A stretch of DNA of 58,438 bases from Rhodobacter sp. (GCA_030065095.1 JASJDP010000033.1:1-58438), one strand, 5' to 3'; shown: positions 33,232 through 42,782, counted from the first letter of the stretch. The notes: generated from the letters alone by a model not told the origin. Translations and numbers: made by a program.

Positions 33232-34091
33232 GGGCGCTGATCTTCGGCACAACGGGCCAGGTTGCGGCCGAATTGCGCCGGCGGGCCCCCGCCGGCGCGG
33301 ATGTCACCGCACTTGGCCGGGATAAGGCGGATCTGACCCGCCCTGCGGCCTGCGCTGCGGCGATCGCCGGCCACGGCGCCGATCTGGTGATCAACGCCGC
33401 CGCCTATACCGCCGTCGATAAGGCCGAGGAGGAAGAGCCGCTGGCGACCGTGATCAATGCAGACGCGCCTGCGGCCATGGCCCGGGCGGCGGCAGAGCTG
33501 GGCGTGCCGTTTTGCCATGTCTCGACCGACTATGTCTTCGACGGGTCCGGGGACGCGCCCTGGCGTACCGGCGATCCCACGGCGCCGCTCGGCGCCTATG
33601 GCCGGTCGAAACTGGCTGGAGAATGCGGTGTGCTTCGCGCCGGCGGCACCCATGCGATCCTGCGCACCTCGTGGGTATTTTCCGCCCTCGGGTCGAACTT
33701 TGTCAAAACCATGCTGCGGCTGGCCGAGACCCGCAGCCGGTTGACCGTCGTCGCCGATCAGGTGGGCGGACCCACCGCGGCCGCCGATATCGCCGATGCG
33801 CTTTGGACGATCGGGACGGGGCTGATGGACGGGGCGAAGGGCGGCACCTATCATTTCTCGGGCGCACCGGATGTCAGCTGGGCCGATTTCGCCCGCGAGA
33901 TCTTCGCCCAGGCGGGGCGGGCGGTGGAGGTGGTGGACATTCCCGGCAGCGGCTTTCCCTCTCCGGCCCGGCGGCCATCGAATTCCCGGCTGGATTGCAC
34001 CGAGTTAGAGACGGAATTCGGCCTTAAACGACCTGATTGGCGGCAAAGCCTGGCAGAAGTACTGGCCGATCTGAAGGAGGCGGCGGTATGA
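33228..34091 (+). CDS. rmlD: dTDP-4-dehydrorhamnose reductase
   Basis: A 287-residue SDR, last step of dTDP-L-rhamnose synthesis. [19 protein letters not shown] binds [19 protein letters not shown] and [12 protein letters not shown] are conserved, and YGRSKLAGE carries the catalytic Tyr-Lys. [12 protein letters not shown] is the typical C-terminal signature. The real start is GTG 33228, overlapping the rmlB stop by 4 bp; the longer frame from 33150 lies inside rmlB. The stop overlaps the rmlA ATG. Confidence 0.95.
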   Translation: MRALIFGTTGQVAAELRRRAPAGADVTALGRDKADLTRPAACAAAIAGHGADLVINAAAYTAVDKAEEEEPLATVINADAPAAMARAAAELGVPFCHVSTDYVFDGSGDAPWRTGDPTAPLGAYGRSKLAGECGVLRAGGTHAILRTSWVFSALGSNFVKTMLRLAETRSRLTVVADQVGGPTAAADIADALWTIGTGLMDGAKGGTYHFSGAPDVSWADFAREIFAQAGRAVEVVDIPGSGFPSPARRPSNSRLDCTELETEFGLKRPDWRQSLAEVLADLKEAAV

Positions 34092-34960
34092 GCGCGCGCA
34101 AGGGCATCATCCTCGCAGGCGGGGCGGGCACCCGGCTTTATCCGATTACCATGGGGCTGTCGAAACAGCTTCTGCCGGTCTACGACAAGCCGATGATCTA
34201 TTACCCCCTTTCGGCGCTGATGCTGGGGGGTATTCGCGAGATCGCCATCATCACCACGCCCGAGGATCAGGATCAGTTTCGCCGGTTTCTGGGCGATGGC
34301 CGGCAGTGGGGGCTTGAGTTTGCCTATATCGTGCAGCCCTCGCCGGACGGGCTGGCGCAGGCCTATCTGCTGGCCGAAGACTTTCTGGCGGGCGCGGCCA
34401 GCGCCATGGTGCTTGGCGACAACATCTTCTTCGGTCACGGCCTGCCGCAGATGCTGGAAAGGGCCGGTGCGAAACGGACCGGCGGCACCGTCTTCGGCTA
34501 TCGCGTGGCCGATCCCGAGCGCTATGGCGTGGTGGACTTCGACGCGGACGGCCGTGCCCGGGCGATCATCGAAAAGCCCAAGGTGCCGCCGTCGAACTAT
34601 GCCGTGACCGGGCTTTATTATCTCGACGGCACCGCGCCCGAGCGCGCCAAGGCGGTCAGACCCTCGGCCCGGGGCGAGCTGGAGATCACCACGCTTCTCG
34701 AGATGTATCTCGACGAGGGGTTGCTCGACGTCCAGCGCATGGGGCGCGGCTATGCCTGGCTCGATACCGGCACCCATGCAAGCCTGCTGGATGCCGGCAA
34801 CTTCGTGCGTACGCTGGAACAGCGCCAGGGCATGCAGACCGGCAGCCCCGACGAGATCGCCTATGCCCAGGGCTGGATCGATGACGCGGCGCTGGCGGCA
34901 CGGGCAGGGCTGTTCAAAAAGAACCGCTATGGGGCCTATCTGGCCTCGCTTCTGAAATAA
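34088..34960 (+). CDS. rmlA: Glucose-1-phosphate thymidylyltransferase
   Basis: A 290-residue nucleotidyltransferase, first step of dTDP-L-rhamnose synthesis. GIILAGGAGTRLYPITMGLS and KQLLPVYDKPMIYYPLS form the active-site loop; VLGDNIFFGHGL and IEKPKVPPSNYAVTGLYY are also diagnostic. ATG 34088 overlaps the rmlD stop by 4 bp. It completes the rhamnose set, all four genes translationally coupled. A WcbI-like gene follows after 19 bp. Confidence 0.97.
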   Translation: MSARKGIILAGGAGTRLYPITMGLSKQLLPVYDKPMIYYPLSALMLGGIREIAIITTPEDQDQFRRFLGDGRQWGLEFAYIVQPSPDGLAQAYLLAEDFLAGAASAMVLGDNIFFGHGLPQMLERAGAKRTGGTVFGYRVADPERYGVVDFDADGRARAIIEKPKVPPSNYAVTGLYYLDGTAPERAKAVRPSARGELEITTLLEMYLDEGLLDVQRMGRGYAWLDTGTHASLLDAGNFVRTLEQRQGMQTGSPDEIAYAQGWIDDAALAARAGLFKKNRYGAYLASLLK

Positions 34961-34979
34961 GCGCCGGGGGATCGGGGAG

Positions 34980-35822
34980 ATGAAGATCGCTGTCATCGGC
35001 AACTGCCAGGCCCGGCCATTGGCCAATCTGCTGCAGAGCGTCGACGGGATCGAATGCCTTGAGCCGATCATCCTGCATCTGGCCCGCCCCGAAGAGCGCG
35101 CGGAGCATTGCGCGCGCCTGGATCAGGCCGATGTGGTGGTCGCGCAGTGGAACGCCCCGCAATTCCCGGTGCCGCATCTGCGCGTGGCAGAGCTGCAGGC
35201 CGCCCGCCCCGACTCGCTGGTGATCTGGCCCAATGTCTTTTTCATCGGCCAGACGCCTTACCTGCGCTATGCCACCCATGCGCAAAAGGGCCGCATCTGC
35301 AGCCCGTTGACCGAATATCACGACCTTTGGACGCTGCGGGACTGGTTCCGCGCCCGCCGCGGTGTGGATTTCGCCGCCGAGATCGAAACGCCCGATTTCG
35401 CCCCGGCCTTGGCGGCGGCCTCGTTGGACACGCTGGTGCGCCGGGAACGCGAGTGCACCGTCGGGGTCGGGGATTTGATCGCGGAACACTGGCAAAGCAG
35501 GCCGCTGTTTTTCACCTTCAACCATCCCCGGCACTGGTTGCTGGCGCGGCTGGCCGAACGGATTCTGGACCGGATCGGCCGAACGGCGCGGATCGAGACC
35601 GACGGGCTGCGCGAGCCGCTGTCGCGGATCCAGCCCCCCGGTGCACGGCCCGGGGATGCAGGGGACCTGCAGGGGGTGGAGGTCGATCTGTCGGTGCCGG
35701 GCCGGGTCGGCTATGGCCAGGTGCAGGGCTATGCTCCCGAAGATCTGCGTGCGGCCAGCTTTGCCTGTTACGACCATCAGGCGGATCTGCTGGATCCCCC
35801 GGCGATGCGCCTGACGCCCTGA
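34980..35822 (+). CDS. WcbI-family polysaccharide biosynthesis protein (putative acyltransferase)
   Basis: A 280-residue protein starting MKIAVIGNCQARPLANLL; the GNCQA motif near residue 7 marks the WcbI family, named after a capsule gene of Burkholderia and thought to acetylate polysaccharide. LVIWPNVFFIGQTPYLRY and FTFNHPRHWLLARLAERIL are typical of the family. It is likely co-transcribed with rmlA (19-bp gap) and would add a non-sugar decoration. GGGGG lies nine bases upstream of the ATG. It ends one base from the convergent GT61 gene. Confidence 0.82.
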   Translation: MKIAVIGNCQARPLANLLQSVDGIECLEPIILHLARPEERAEHCARLDQADVVVAQWNAPQFPVPHLRVAELQAARPDSLVIWPNVFFIGQTPYLRYATHAQKGRICSPLTEYHDLWTLRDWFRARRGVDFAAEIETPDFAPALAAASLDTLVRRERECTVGVGDLIAEHWQSRPLFFTFNHPRHWLLARLAERILDRIGRTARIETDGLREPLSRIQPPGARPGDAGDLQGVEVDLSVPGRVGYGQVQGYAPEDLRAASFACYDHQADLLDPPAMRLTP

Positions 35823-35823
35823 G

Positions 35824-37065
35824 TCAGGCGTCAAGCCCGGCCAGAAGCGCCTCGAACGCGGCTTCGGGCACCACCACGTTGCGGCGGTTGTTGCGCACGT
35901 CATGGACTTGCGCACGCGCATTGACGGTTCCCAGTTCGGGGTCGTCACAAACCAGGTGATGATAGTCTAAACCGGTCTTTTGAGACATCGCCCAATAGGC
36001 ACGTGTGGCGCAAAGCGGGGGCAGGAGCTCGATCACCGTGCTCCCTGGGCTCTGGAAGGCGAGATTGGCCAGCCCCGCCCCGTGCACGCCCCCCAGCATC
36101 TCGACGTTCAGAAACATCCGCATCTGATCCAGCGGCGCCAGCGCGGCGGGATCGCCGGTGTGAAACCCGTGCCGATCGAGGATCCGCGCCACCGCCGCCG
36201 CATTCTCGATCACGCGGGGCAGAGGCGGTTCGCGGTGCAGAAAGTAGCGCTTCGGCCCGTCCAATGCGGGGGGCAGAGCGGCACGCAGCGCGGCCAGCGT
36301 GTCCAGATGCCGGGGTCCGCCGAAGCGCCCGGGGTGTTTCAGCCCGTTGAAACTGTCGGAAAAGATCAGGCAGTCGCGCAAGGCGATCGTGCCGCGCCGC
36401 CGCCCCGGGGGCGGCGCAACGGCCGTTATGCCGAACAGCCCGCACAGGTCGGCGACATAACCCGGAGCGGAGAAGAGCAGCGCCGTCTGCGCCCCGGCCA
36501 GTGTCTGCGCGGTATGTATCCGGGGCAGCTTGTCGAACAGCAGGTGGCAGATGTTGAAGCGCACGAAAAAGTCGTCGGCAAAAACGCAGGGCGTTTCGAC
36601 CTGCCAGCCGGGGTCTTCCAGAAACGGCTGCCCGCCGAAGAAGAGCCCGTTGATCGCCTCGCCCCCTGCGGTGAAGAAATAGAACTCGGGCTGGCCGGGC
36701 CGGGTGATGTCGTAGGACACAAAGCCGTCGCGGATCCGGAACAGATGCCAGGGCAGCACGCGCTGGAGATACCCGTCCGCCATGTTGAAGATGTAGTGGT
36801 CCAGGCGCGCGGGCGGCTGCCAGGTGACGTTGCGCGGGGTATCGGCGATCTGGTGTTCGGTGCAGACCGCCCGCCAGGGCGCTATCGGATAGCGCCGGTA
36901 TTCCACCCCGGCGTCGTCGTATATGCCGTAGATCTTATCGAGATCGAACAGCCCGTTGGTGATCAGCAGATGGTTGGGCACCTGCGCCGAGCGGGAGGTG
37001 CGAAGAAACCCGTCGCGCAGTGCCGTCGCGGTATCGCGGCCGATTGCGGACGCCGGGTCGCTCAT
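35824..37065 (-). CDS. Glycosyltransferase family 61-like protein
   Basis: A 413-residue GT61/DUF563-type enzyme. The diagnostic region is near the C-terminus: MRMFLNVEMLGGVHGAGLAN followed by LAFQSPGSTVIELLPP, the H-G-A-G-L-x-N donor-site motif. Upstream, KRYFLHREPPLPRVIENAAA fits the family's R-x-x-x-x-R-x-x-x-N element. Members are usually xylosyl- or GlcNAc-type transferases; here the donor is unknown. The ATG (37065) overlaps the stop of the upstream sulfotransferase by 4 bp (ATGA), so the two are translationally coupled. The frame upstream to 37104 belongs to that gene's region. Confidence 0.87.
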   Translation of the reverse strand: MSDPASAIGRDTATALRDGFLRTSRSAQVPNHLLITNGLFDLDKIYGIYDDAGVEYRRYPIAPWRAVCTEHQIADTPRNVTWQPPARLDHYIFNMADGYLQRVLPWHLFRIRDGFVSYDITRPGQPEFYFFTAGGEAINGLFFGGQPFLEDPGWQVETPCVFADDFFVRFNICHLLFDKLPRIHTAQTLAGAQTALLFSAPGYVADLCGLFGITAVAPPPGRRRGTIALRDCLIFSDSFNGLKHPGRFGGPRHLDTLAALRAALPPALDGPKRYFLHREPPLPRVIENAAAVARILDRHGFHTGDPAALAPLDQMRMFLNVEMLGGVHGAGLANLAFQSPGSTVIELLPPLCATRAYWAMSQKTGLDYHHLVCDDPELGTVNARAQVHDVRNNRRNVVVPEAAFEALLAGLDA

Positions 37066-37664
37066 GCGCTCCCGGCCCGGGCCGTCCGACCCTGATGCGG
37101 CCATTTCGCCGGATCCAGCGCAACGCCGACAAAGCGCTCCAGCGCCGCGAAATCCGGCGCCTCGATGTTCCAGATGAACAGCCGGTCGCGCCGGTCTGCT
37201 GAGAAATAGTCAAGCACGTCCAGATGGTGCCGCAGCCAGTCCCGGCGCCAGTGATCGAATACCGACTTGGCATCCGGCGCGCCCAGGATCTTGCGGTAGG
37301 CCTCGGTATAGCCGCCGTCGCCATGGGCATGCCGGCTTTTGATCCAGGCTTCCATGTTGCGGGTGTTGAGGATGAACTTCGCCCCCGGATAGGCGGCGTC
37401 CAGATCGCGGAAATACTTATAGCCCTCGATCGGATCGCGCACCTGGATGCGCTCCATGTCGGAAAAGACGTTGACGTCGGGCCATTCCGCCAGCGGTTTG
37501 CGTCCGGCGGCGACGGCATCGCGGATCGACACCGCCAGGTCGCCATGGGCCCAGTCGAGCGTCTTGAACCCGTGCCGCCTGAGGAACACGCTGATCGAGC
37601 GGGTGGCGCATTTGTTGAAGCCGATCTGAAAGATCTTGGTGCCGCTGGGGATCACATGCTGCAT
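37062..37664 (-). CDS. Sulfotransferase-family protein (no. 4)
   Basis: About 200 residues from ATG 37664 (an ATG at 37712 adds 16 unlikely residues). KIFQIGFNKCATRSISVFLR is the phosphosulfate loop, in the bacterial form where G-F-N-K-C-A-T-x-S replaces P-K-x-G-T. KFILNTRNMEAWIKSRHAHG is the 3'-phosphate-binding motif. It is short for a sulfotransferase but of the usual length for this subgroup. Its stop overlaps the GT61 start; sulfotransferase no. 5 ends upstream. No ribosome-binding site is obvious. Confidence 0.8.
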   Translation of the reverse strand: MQHVIPSGTKIFQIGFNKCATRSISVFLRRHGFKTLDWAHGDLAVSIRDAVAAGRKPLAEWPDVNVFSDMERIQVRDPIEGYKYFRDLDAAYPGAKFILNTRNMEAWIKSRHAHGDGGYTEAYRKILGAPDAKSVFDHWRRDWLRHHLDVLDYFSADRRDRLFIWNIEAPDFAALERFVGVALDPAKWPHQGRTARAGSA

Positions 37665-37721
37665 GGAACGGTTCGGGGGAAGGGGGGACTGGTCATGGCA
37701 TAGGCGCGTCATCGAGTATGT

Positions 37722-38438
37722 TCATTGCATCGGCGGGTCAAGGTTGCGCGCAGCCTCGAGCAGCCGCAGATCGTCGCCATTCGCATGCCGCAGCCGCTTG
37801 TCGATCCCGGGCCGTCCGGACAGCTCCGGCGCCCCGGCGCTGTCCGAGACATTGGCGCGCACCCGTCTCGCCCGGAAACCGGGGTAGACCGGGGCAAGCT
37901 GGCGCCGCAGGGCCTCCATCGCCGCATCGAAAGCCTCGACGAAGCCCAGCACGCTGATCTGCTGCAGCGCCTTTATGGCGCGATCGATCTCGGGCTCGGG
38001 GCCGGGCACCAGGGCCGCCAGCCGGCTGGTCTGGAAATTCCGGCATTGCCGGTCGTGCGGCAGGGACAGGCGGACCCGCACATAGCCGTCGAAACCGGTC
38101 TCTTTGGCCAGCACAGCGCCGAAATTGTCGGCAACCTGCCTGCGTTCGAACTGGTAGGCCGAGCGGATCCGCTGGACCGGGTCGCGCAACAGCAGCATGC
38201 TGATCACCCGCACGCCGTCGATCCGCGGGATCGGGCCCAGCATGGTGTGGCTGGAAAACGCCACCGCATCCGGTTTCGACTGGATCCATTGCGTCACAAG
38301 TTCGGTGTTGTTGCGGCCTCTGCCGGGGAACTCGGCCGTTTCCCAGCGGCCGGGAAAATTGTCCTTGAGAATCCGGTCCACCGAGGTGCCGGCATTCTTG
38401 AACAGATGATAGTGGAGGATGACGGTTCTGTCGGCCAA
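37722..38438 (-). CDS. Sulfotransferase family 2 protein (no. 5)
   Basis: A 238-residue protein of the carbohydrate sulfotransferase 2 type (heparan/chondroitin sulfotransferase-like). HYHLFKNAGTSVDRIL is the phosphosulfate loop (K-N-A-G-T-S), VISMLLLRDPVQRIRSAYQF the 3'-phosphate motif, and QCRNFQTSRLAAL the conserved N-x-Q-T-x-x-L stretch. The only in-frame start before the first motif is TTG 38438, with no clear ribosome-binding site. It lies just upstream of sulfotransferase no. 4 in the same direction, forming a sulfotransferase-sulfotransferase-GT61 unit. Confidence 0.87.
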   Translation of the reverse strand: MADRTVILHYHLFKNAGTSVDRILKDNFPGRWETAEFPGRGRNNTELVTQWIQSKPDAVAFSSHTMLGPIPRIDGVRVISMLLLRDPVQRIRSAYQFERRQVADNFGAVLAKETGFDGYVRVRLSLPHDRQCRNFQTSRLAALVPGPEPEIDRAIKALQQISVLGFVEAFDAAMEALRRQLAPVYPGFRARRVRANVSDSAGAPELSGRPGIDKRLRHANGDDLRLLEAARNLDPPMQ

Positions 38439-38505
38439 GGCGGGTGATCTTTCTTTATGTCAGGGTCTGCTTTTGTCTTCCGGCGCCGCGGCAGCCGGTC
38501 TCGGA

Positions 38506-41500
38506 CTACCGGGCGTGCGCGCTGAACAGACCCACCGCCTCGAACGCGGCGCGCATGTTCTCGCGGCCGCGGGCGAACGAGAAGTTTTCCAGCACATAGG
38601 CGCGCGCGTTGTCCGACAGGCGCTGCCACAGCTCCGCATCGTCATGGATGGCGCGGATCGCTGCGGCCCAGTCGGCCGGTTTCGAGGCGATCATGCAATC
38701 GTAACCGTGGCGCAGCCCGATGCCTTCGGCGGCGACCGGCGACAGCACGCACGGCACGCCATGTGCCAGGGCCGCCAGAACCTTGCCCTTGATGCCCGCG
38801 CCCGACAGCAGCGGTGCAATGAAGATGCGGTGCCGGTCATAGGCCTCGGCCACGTCCTCGACGAAGCCTGCGGGATCGATGATCGCGGATTTCAGCGCCC
38901 TGATCTCGTCGGTCATGCCCGAGCCGTAGATCGCAAGCGGAATCGCGGAGGCGCCCCCGCCGAGCAGCGGCATCACCTCCTGCGCGAACCACAGGATGCC
39001 CTCGGCATTGGGCGGGTGCCGGTAGCTGCCCAAAAACGAGAGGCCCGCGCGCCCCTCGAACGGCGGCACGGTTGCGGGCAAATCCTCCACCCAGGGACAT
39101 TTCATCACTTTGACCGCGCCGTCGGTATGGCTCTGGATCACCGAATGCTCGACCTCGTTGTAGCTCAGCACCACGTCGGCCAGGCGCATCACCGCAAGCT
39201 CGCTGTCCCGCACCGTACGCGCTTCGGCGATCTTGTCGGGGTCTCCCTGCGCCAGACCGGTGCGCAATTCGCGCAGAAAATGCAGATCGGCGTTGTTGAG
39301 GATGACCGGGCAGTGCCGCGCGACCTGGCGGAGTTTCGGGATCGTGGCCCGGCCGACATAGTAGCGGGTGATGTAGACCGCGTCGAATTCGGCGCCGCGG
39401 GCATGCAGGAAGTCCTCCACGGACAGGTAGAACGGTGCGGTGATCACCTCGACCCCGTCACGCTCCAGCTCTTCGGTGTAGACCCCAAGATGCGCCAGGT
39501 TCTCGGGCAGGAAGGTGACCTTGTAGCCAAGCGACTGGACCAGCTTGATTTCCTGGACCGCCGCGTAGGATCCGGCGTCGCGGTCGGGGCGGGGCGTGGC
39601 GTAGTCGATGAACAGGACCCGTCCGGCGATGCCGCGGTCCTTTTCCAGGTCCGGGTTCCGGCCCTCGATGCTGAAGCCGGCATAGGCCTTGGCCCAGCGG
39701 CGCTTGAACTTCGGCCGGTTGATCTCTTGATTGCGCTTCGGGCCCACGCGGATGTCGGTGCCGCTGGTCATGCCCTCGTAATGGTAAACCACCGAGGACG
39801 GCACGAACCAGGTGGAATAGCCCGCCTCGCGCACCTTGAAGGCGAAATCGGTGTCTTCGAAATACATCGGTTCCAGATAGGACGAGAGCCCGCCAACCTC
39901 GTCCCAGATGTCCTTGGTGGTCATCAGCGCCGCGCCGCTGAGGTAATCGGCCTGGCGCGCATAGCGGAAGCGGGGCTCCCACGGGTTTTGCCGGTTGCCG
40001 TAGTTCCACGGATTGCCCGAGCTCCAGACGATGCCGCCGGCATCCTGCAGCTTGCCGTTGGGGTACAAAAGCTTGGACCCCGCCAGTCCGACATTGTCGA
40101 ACCGGTGAAATGCATCGATCAGGGCGTCGAGCCAGCCGGCGGTGGGCTCGGTGTCGTTGTTCAAAAGCACGACATAATTGCCCCGCGCCTGCGCGACCCC
40201 GGCATTGCAGGCGCGGATGAACCGCTGCGGTTCGGCATTGTGGATCACGTTGATGCCCGAGACGATCTTTTCCAGCTCGGCGGTTTCGTCGGTCGAGGCG
40301 TCATCGACGACGATCACCTCGAAACGGGCCTGGTTTGGCGCCAGAAGCAGCGCACAGAGACTGAAATATGTGACCGCGATCTTGTTGTGCGCCGGGATCA
40401 CCACCGAGACATCGGGGGACTTCACCTTCGGGAAGCTGAGCGGCTTGAGGTTTTTTTCGCCATAGCCGCCCTCCAGCACGCGGAGCGCCCAGGCGGCCTG
40501 GGCCTGCTGTTCCGCGGTGCCGGGCTCGTCCAGATGCGCACGCAGCGCGGCGTAGCGGTGGCTGGCCTGCGCCGCCAGCGGGCCGGGAAACGGCGCCCTC
40601 GATTCACGCTGCAGCACGTCCTGCGGGGTCAGGATCCGCGGCGTCAGCACAGCGGCCTGCAAGAGAACCAAAGTGCCCGAGGGATCGCGCACGCTCAAGA
40701 CATGGGTCTCGCCATCGAGATGCCGCGGCGGGATATGCACGGCGGTGGGCCTGGCGCCGATATGGGCGAAGAAGGCCGGTTCGCCGTCCAGGTGGAAGGC
40801 ATAGCGTCCGGTGTGATTGGCCGTCAGGATCAGGGTGTGGCCGTAGTCCTCGCGCAACGTGACCTTGATGTCGCGGAAGCTGAACAGCGTGGAACGGTCG
40901 CCGCCGGCCAATATCTCGACCGGCGGATCGCCTGGGGTGACCGGCGGCGGAATGCACGCGGCATACCATTTCGCCCCGTCGATCGGTTTGCCGAAGACGC
41001 GCAGGCCAAAGACGCCGTCATCGCGGCCCTGCAGGTCCGAGGTGACCTCGGGATTGGCGACGAACAGAAACGGCGGCTTTTCCTCGTCCCCGGATTGGCG
41101 GCCCTGATAGGCCAAAGAGACCGACAGCGTGGTCTCGTCCTCGGCCGGAGGCAGGCGCAGGCACAGATCGTGATAGCCGCCCCGCCGCAGGCCGCCGAGC
41201 TTTGCGGGATCGAAGGGCGCCGCCGTGGTCCGGGTTTCGCCGGTCGCCGCCGAGGTGGCGTGCAAGCGGAACTCCGCCAGCCCGCGATGGGCTGCAAGCC
41301 CGGCGCGGAAGACGAAGGGTTTGTCATGTGGCGGCAGCGTGACCGTGGCGCCCAGGGTCAGCTCGGCCGGCGCGTCGGGGTCGAGGAGCCGGATCTGCAG
41401 AGTCTGGCCGTTCTGCACGGACCAGTCCGGCAGGGCGTTGACATGCGCCTCGCAGACGGCGCGGGGATTGCAGGCGTTGCCCGATCCATTGCGGGCCGCC

Positions 41501-41850
41501 GATACCGGTACGGCCGCGTCGAGTGCGAAGGCGCTGTGGAACGGGATGGCGGCCATGCCGTCCCCGGTCAGGGCCTCGAACGGCACCTCAAGCGTTCTGC
41601 TCGACAGCCGCAGCCCGTCTTCGGCCAGGCCCGGCGCCGCTCGCAGGCAGACCCGTCCGGACCGCACATAGAGCTCTTCGATGCCCGCGGGCAATTGCGC
41701 CGGCAGTTCCCGGACCAGCGGGGGGCCCGCGGATTCCCGCGCGGGCAGCATCGCCCGGGCCTTGTAATAGGTACGCGCCGAAGCCCGGCGCAAAGCTGCC
41801 CTGCCTTTGCCGTAGAACCGCTTGAAACGCGCAGAAATCTTCACCGGCAT
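38506..41850 (-). CDS. Bifunctional glycosyltransferase: N-terminal beta domain, GT2 and GT4-like domains
   Basis: A 1114-residue protein. Residues 1-450 have a basic N-terminal helix and a beta-rich region with no recognised family, possibly carbohydrate-binding. About 480-735 are a GT2 domain: DVSVVIPAHNKIAVTYFSLC, VIVVDDASTDETAELEK, YVVLLNNDTEPTAGWLDAL (DxD equivalent) and YFEDTDFAFKVREAGY (ED motif). About 760-1110 are a GT-B domain: RVLFIDYATPRPDRDAGSYA, GRAGLSFLGSYRHPPNAEGI, IFIAPLLSGAGIKGKVLAAL and the following HGVPCVLSP. It probably adds two consecutive sugars. It is a single gene, 67 bp upstream of the sulfotransferase unit on the same strand. Confidence 0.9.
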   Translation of the reverse strand: MPVKISARFKRFYGKGRAALRRASARTYYKARAMLPARESAGPPLVRELPAQLPAGIEELYVRSGRVCLRAAPGLAEDGLRLSSRTLEVPFEALTGDGMAAIPFHSAFALDAAVPVSAARNGSGNACNPRAVCEAHVNALPDWSVQNGQTLQIRLLDPDAPAELTLGATVTLPPHDKPFVFRAGLAAHRGLAEFRLHATSAATGETRTTAAPFDPAKLGGLRRGGYHDLCLRLPPAEDETTLSVSLAYQGRQSGDEEKPPFLFVANPEVTSDLQGRDDGVFGLRVFGKPIDGAKWYAACIPPPVTPGDPPVEILAGGDRSTLFSFRDIKVTLREDYGHTLILTANHTGRYAFHLDGEPAFFAHIGARPTAVHIPPRHLDGETHVLSVRDPSGTLVLLQAAVLTPRILTPQDVLQRESRAPFPGPLAAQASHRYAALRAHLDEPGTAEQQAQAAWALRVLEGGYGEKNLKPLSFPKVKSPDVSVVIPAHNKIAVTYFSLCALLLAPNQARFEVIVVDDASTDETAELEKIVSGINVIHNAEPQRFIRACNAGVAQARGNYVVLLNNDTEPTAGWLDALIDAFHRFDNVGLAGSKLLYPNGKLQDAGGIVWSSGNPWNYGNRQNPWEPRFRYARQADYLSGAALMTTKDIWDEVGGLSSYLEPMYFEDTDFAFKVREAGYSTWFVPSSVVYHYEGMTSGTDIRVGPKRNQEINRPKFKRRWAKAYAGFSIEGRNPDLEKDRGIAGRVLFIDYATPRPDRDAGSYAAVQEIKLVQSLGYKVTFLPENLAHLGVYTEELERDGVEVITAPFYLSVEDFLHARGAEFDAVYITRYYVGRATIPKLRQVARHCPVILNNADLHFLRELRTGLAQGDPDKIAEARTVRDSELAVMRLADVVLSYNEVEHSVIQSHTDGAVKVMKCPWVEDLPATVPPFEGRAGLSFLGSYRHPPNAEGILWFAQEVMPLLGGGASAIPLAIYGSGMTDEIRALKSAIIDPAGFVEDVAEAYDRHRIFIAPLLSGAGIKGKVLAALAHGVPCVLSPVAAEGIGLRHGYDCMIASKPADWAAAIRAIHDDAELWQRLSDNARAYVLENFSFARGRENMRAAFEAVGLFSAHAR

Positions 41851-41957
41851 ATCTCCCGCGGGCTGCCCGAAATCACATCTGGCGGATCGGTACCATCACG
41901 GCGTCCGGTGTGGAATATCCATTGGGCCCCGATGCCGGCGGCTTCGGGGGCGCGGAT

Positions 41958-42782
41958 CTACCTGTCCAGGATGTCCAGGTTGAAGCGGCGCAGGAACAAA
42001 AGCCCTAAGACCCCTGCGACCAGCGAAATGGTGAAGACATACATCACATCGATATAGGGCGCGTCGTAATAGGGATAAAAGCCTTTCCGCAATTGCCCGA
42101 TCCCATGCACCAGGGGATTCCACATCAGCCATTTGCTGTAGGGGTCCGGCAAATCCTCGACGAGGAACAGTACGCCGGAGATGAAGAACAATGGCCGGGT
42201 CGTGATATTCCACAGCCGCTCCCAGAACGGCAGCACCCAGTTCAGGAAGCAATTGAAAACGCCCACCGAAAATGCCAGCGCCATCAGCATTACCAGACCC
42301 AGCGCAATTTTCGGCAGATCGGGGGCGACGCGCGTCTCGAACGCAAGCATGATGCCCGCAATGACGATATAAAACACCAAAAGGTCGGTTAGCGCGTTCA
42401 ACAAAAAGCGCGCCAGAATCGCGTCGAGGAAGGTCACTCTGGGATAGACTAGAAGCTGACGCGAATACTGCATCGCTCCGGCGACCTTGCCGACCAATCC
42501 GCGCCACATCCGGTAGGGCACCATGCCGGTGGCGAAGAAGATCGTGAAATTCGTCCCCAGGGGCGGCGACCGCATCAGGAGCGAGAAGCAAACGGCGAGC
42601 ACGGCGACCCCCGCCGCCGGCATCAGAATCGCCCAGAGATATCCCAGCGGCGAGCGGCCATAGGTCGATGCCATCTCGCGCAGCACCAGGGCCATGATCG
42701 CGCGCGCCGTGGGAAAGCTTTGCCGATGGCGCTGTTCCAGAAGAGCCGGCTGATATCCCGGTTCGGATGTAGGCGCGCTCAT
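41958..42782 (-). CDS. kpsM: Capsule polysaccharide ABC exporter, permease (KpsM/Wzm type)
   Basis: A 274-residue inner-membrane protein with about six hydrophobic helices. The ABC-2 features are clear: LVLREMASTYGRSPLGYLWA at the first helix and FFATGMVPYRMW, then SRQLLVYPRVTFLDAILARF, and near the end MWNPLVHGIGQLRKGFYPYY. With KpsT and KpsE it exports lipid-linked polysaccharide. It is divergent from kpsE with only 45 bp between the starts, so a shared control region is likely. Confidence 0.92.
   Translation of the reverse strand: MSAPTSEPGYQPALLEQRHRQSFPTARAIMALVLREMASTYGRSPLGYLWAILMPAAGVAVLAVCFSLLMRSPPLGTNFTIFFATGMVPYRMWRGLVGKVAGAMQYSRQLLVYPRVTFLDAILARFLLNALTDLLVFYIVIAGIMLAFETRVAPDLPKIALGLVMLMALAFSVGVFNCFLNWVLPFWERLWNITTRPLFFISGVLFLVEDLPDPYSKWLMWNPLVHGIGQLRKGFYPYYDAPYIDVMYVFTISLVAGVLGLLFLRRFNLDILDR

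Noticed and set aside
38419-42057. A 1212-codon open frame on the plus strand
   Set aside because: It is the antisense shadow of the 1114-residue glycosyltransferase gene, whose GT2 and GT4 motifs are unmistakable. High GC keeps the opposite frame open.
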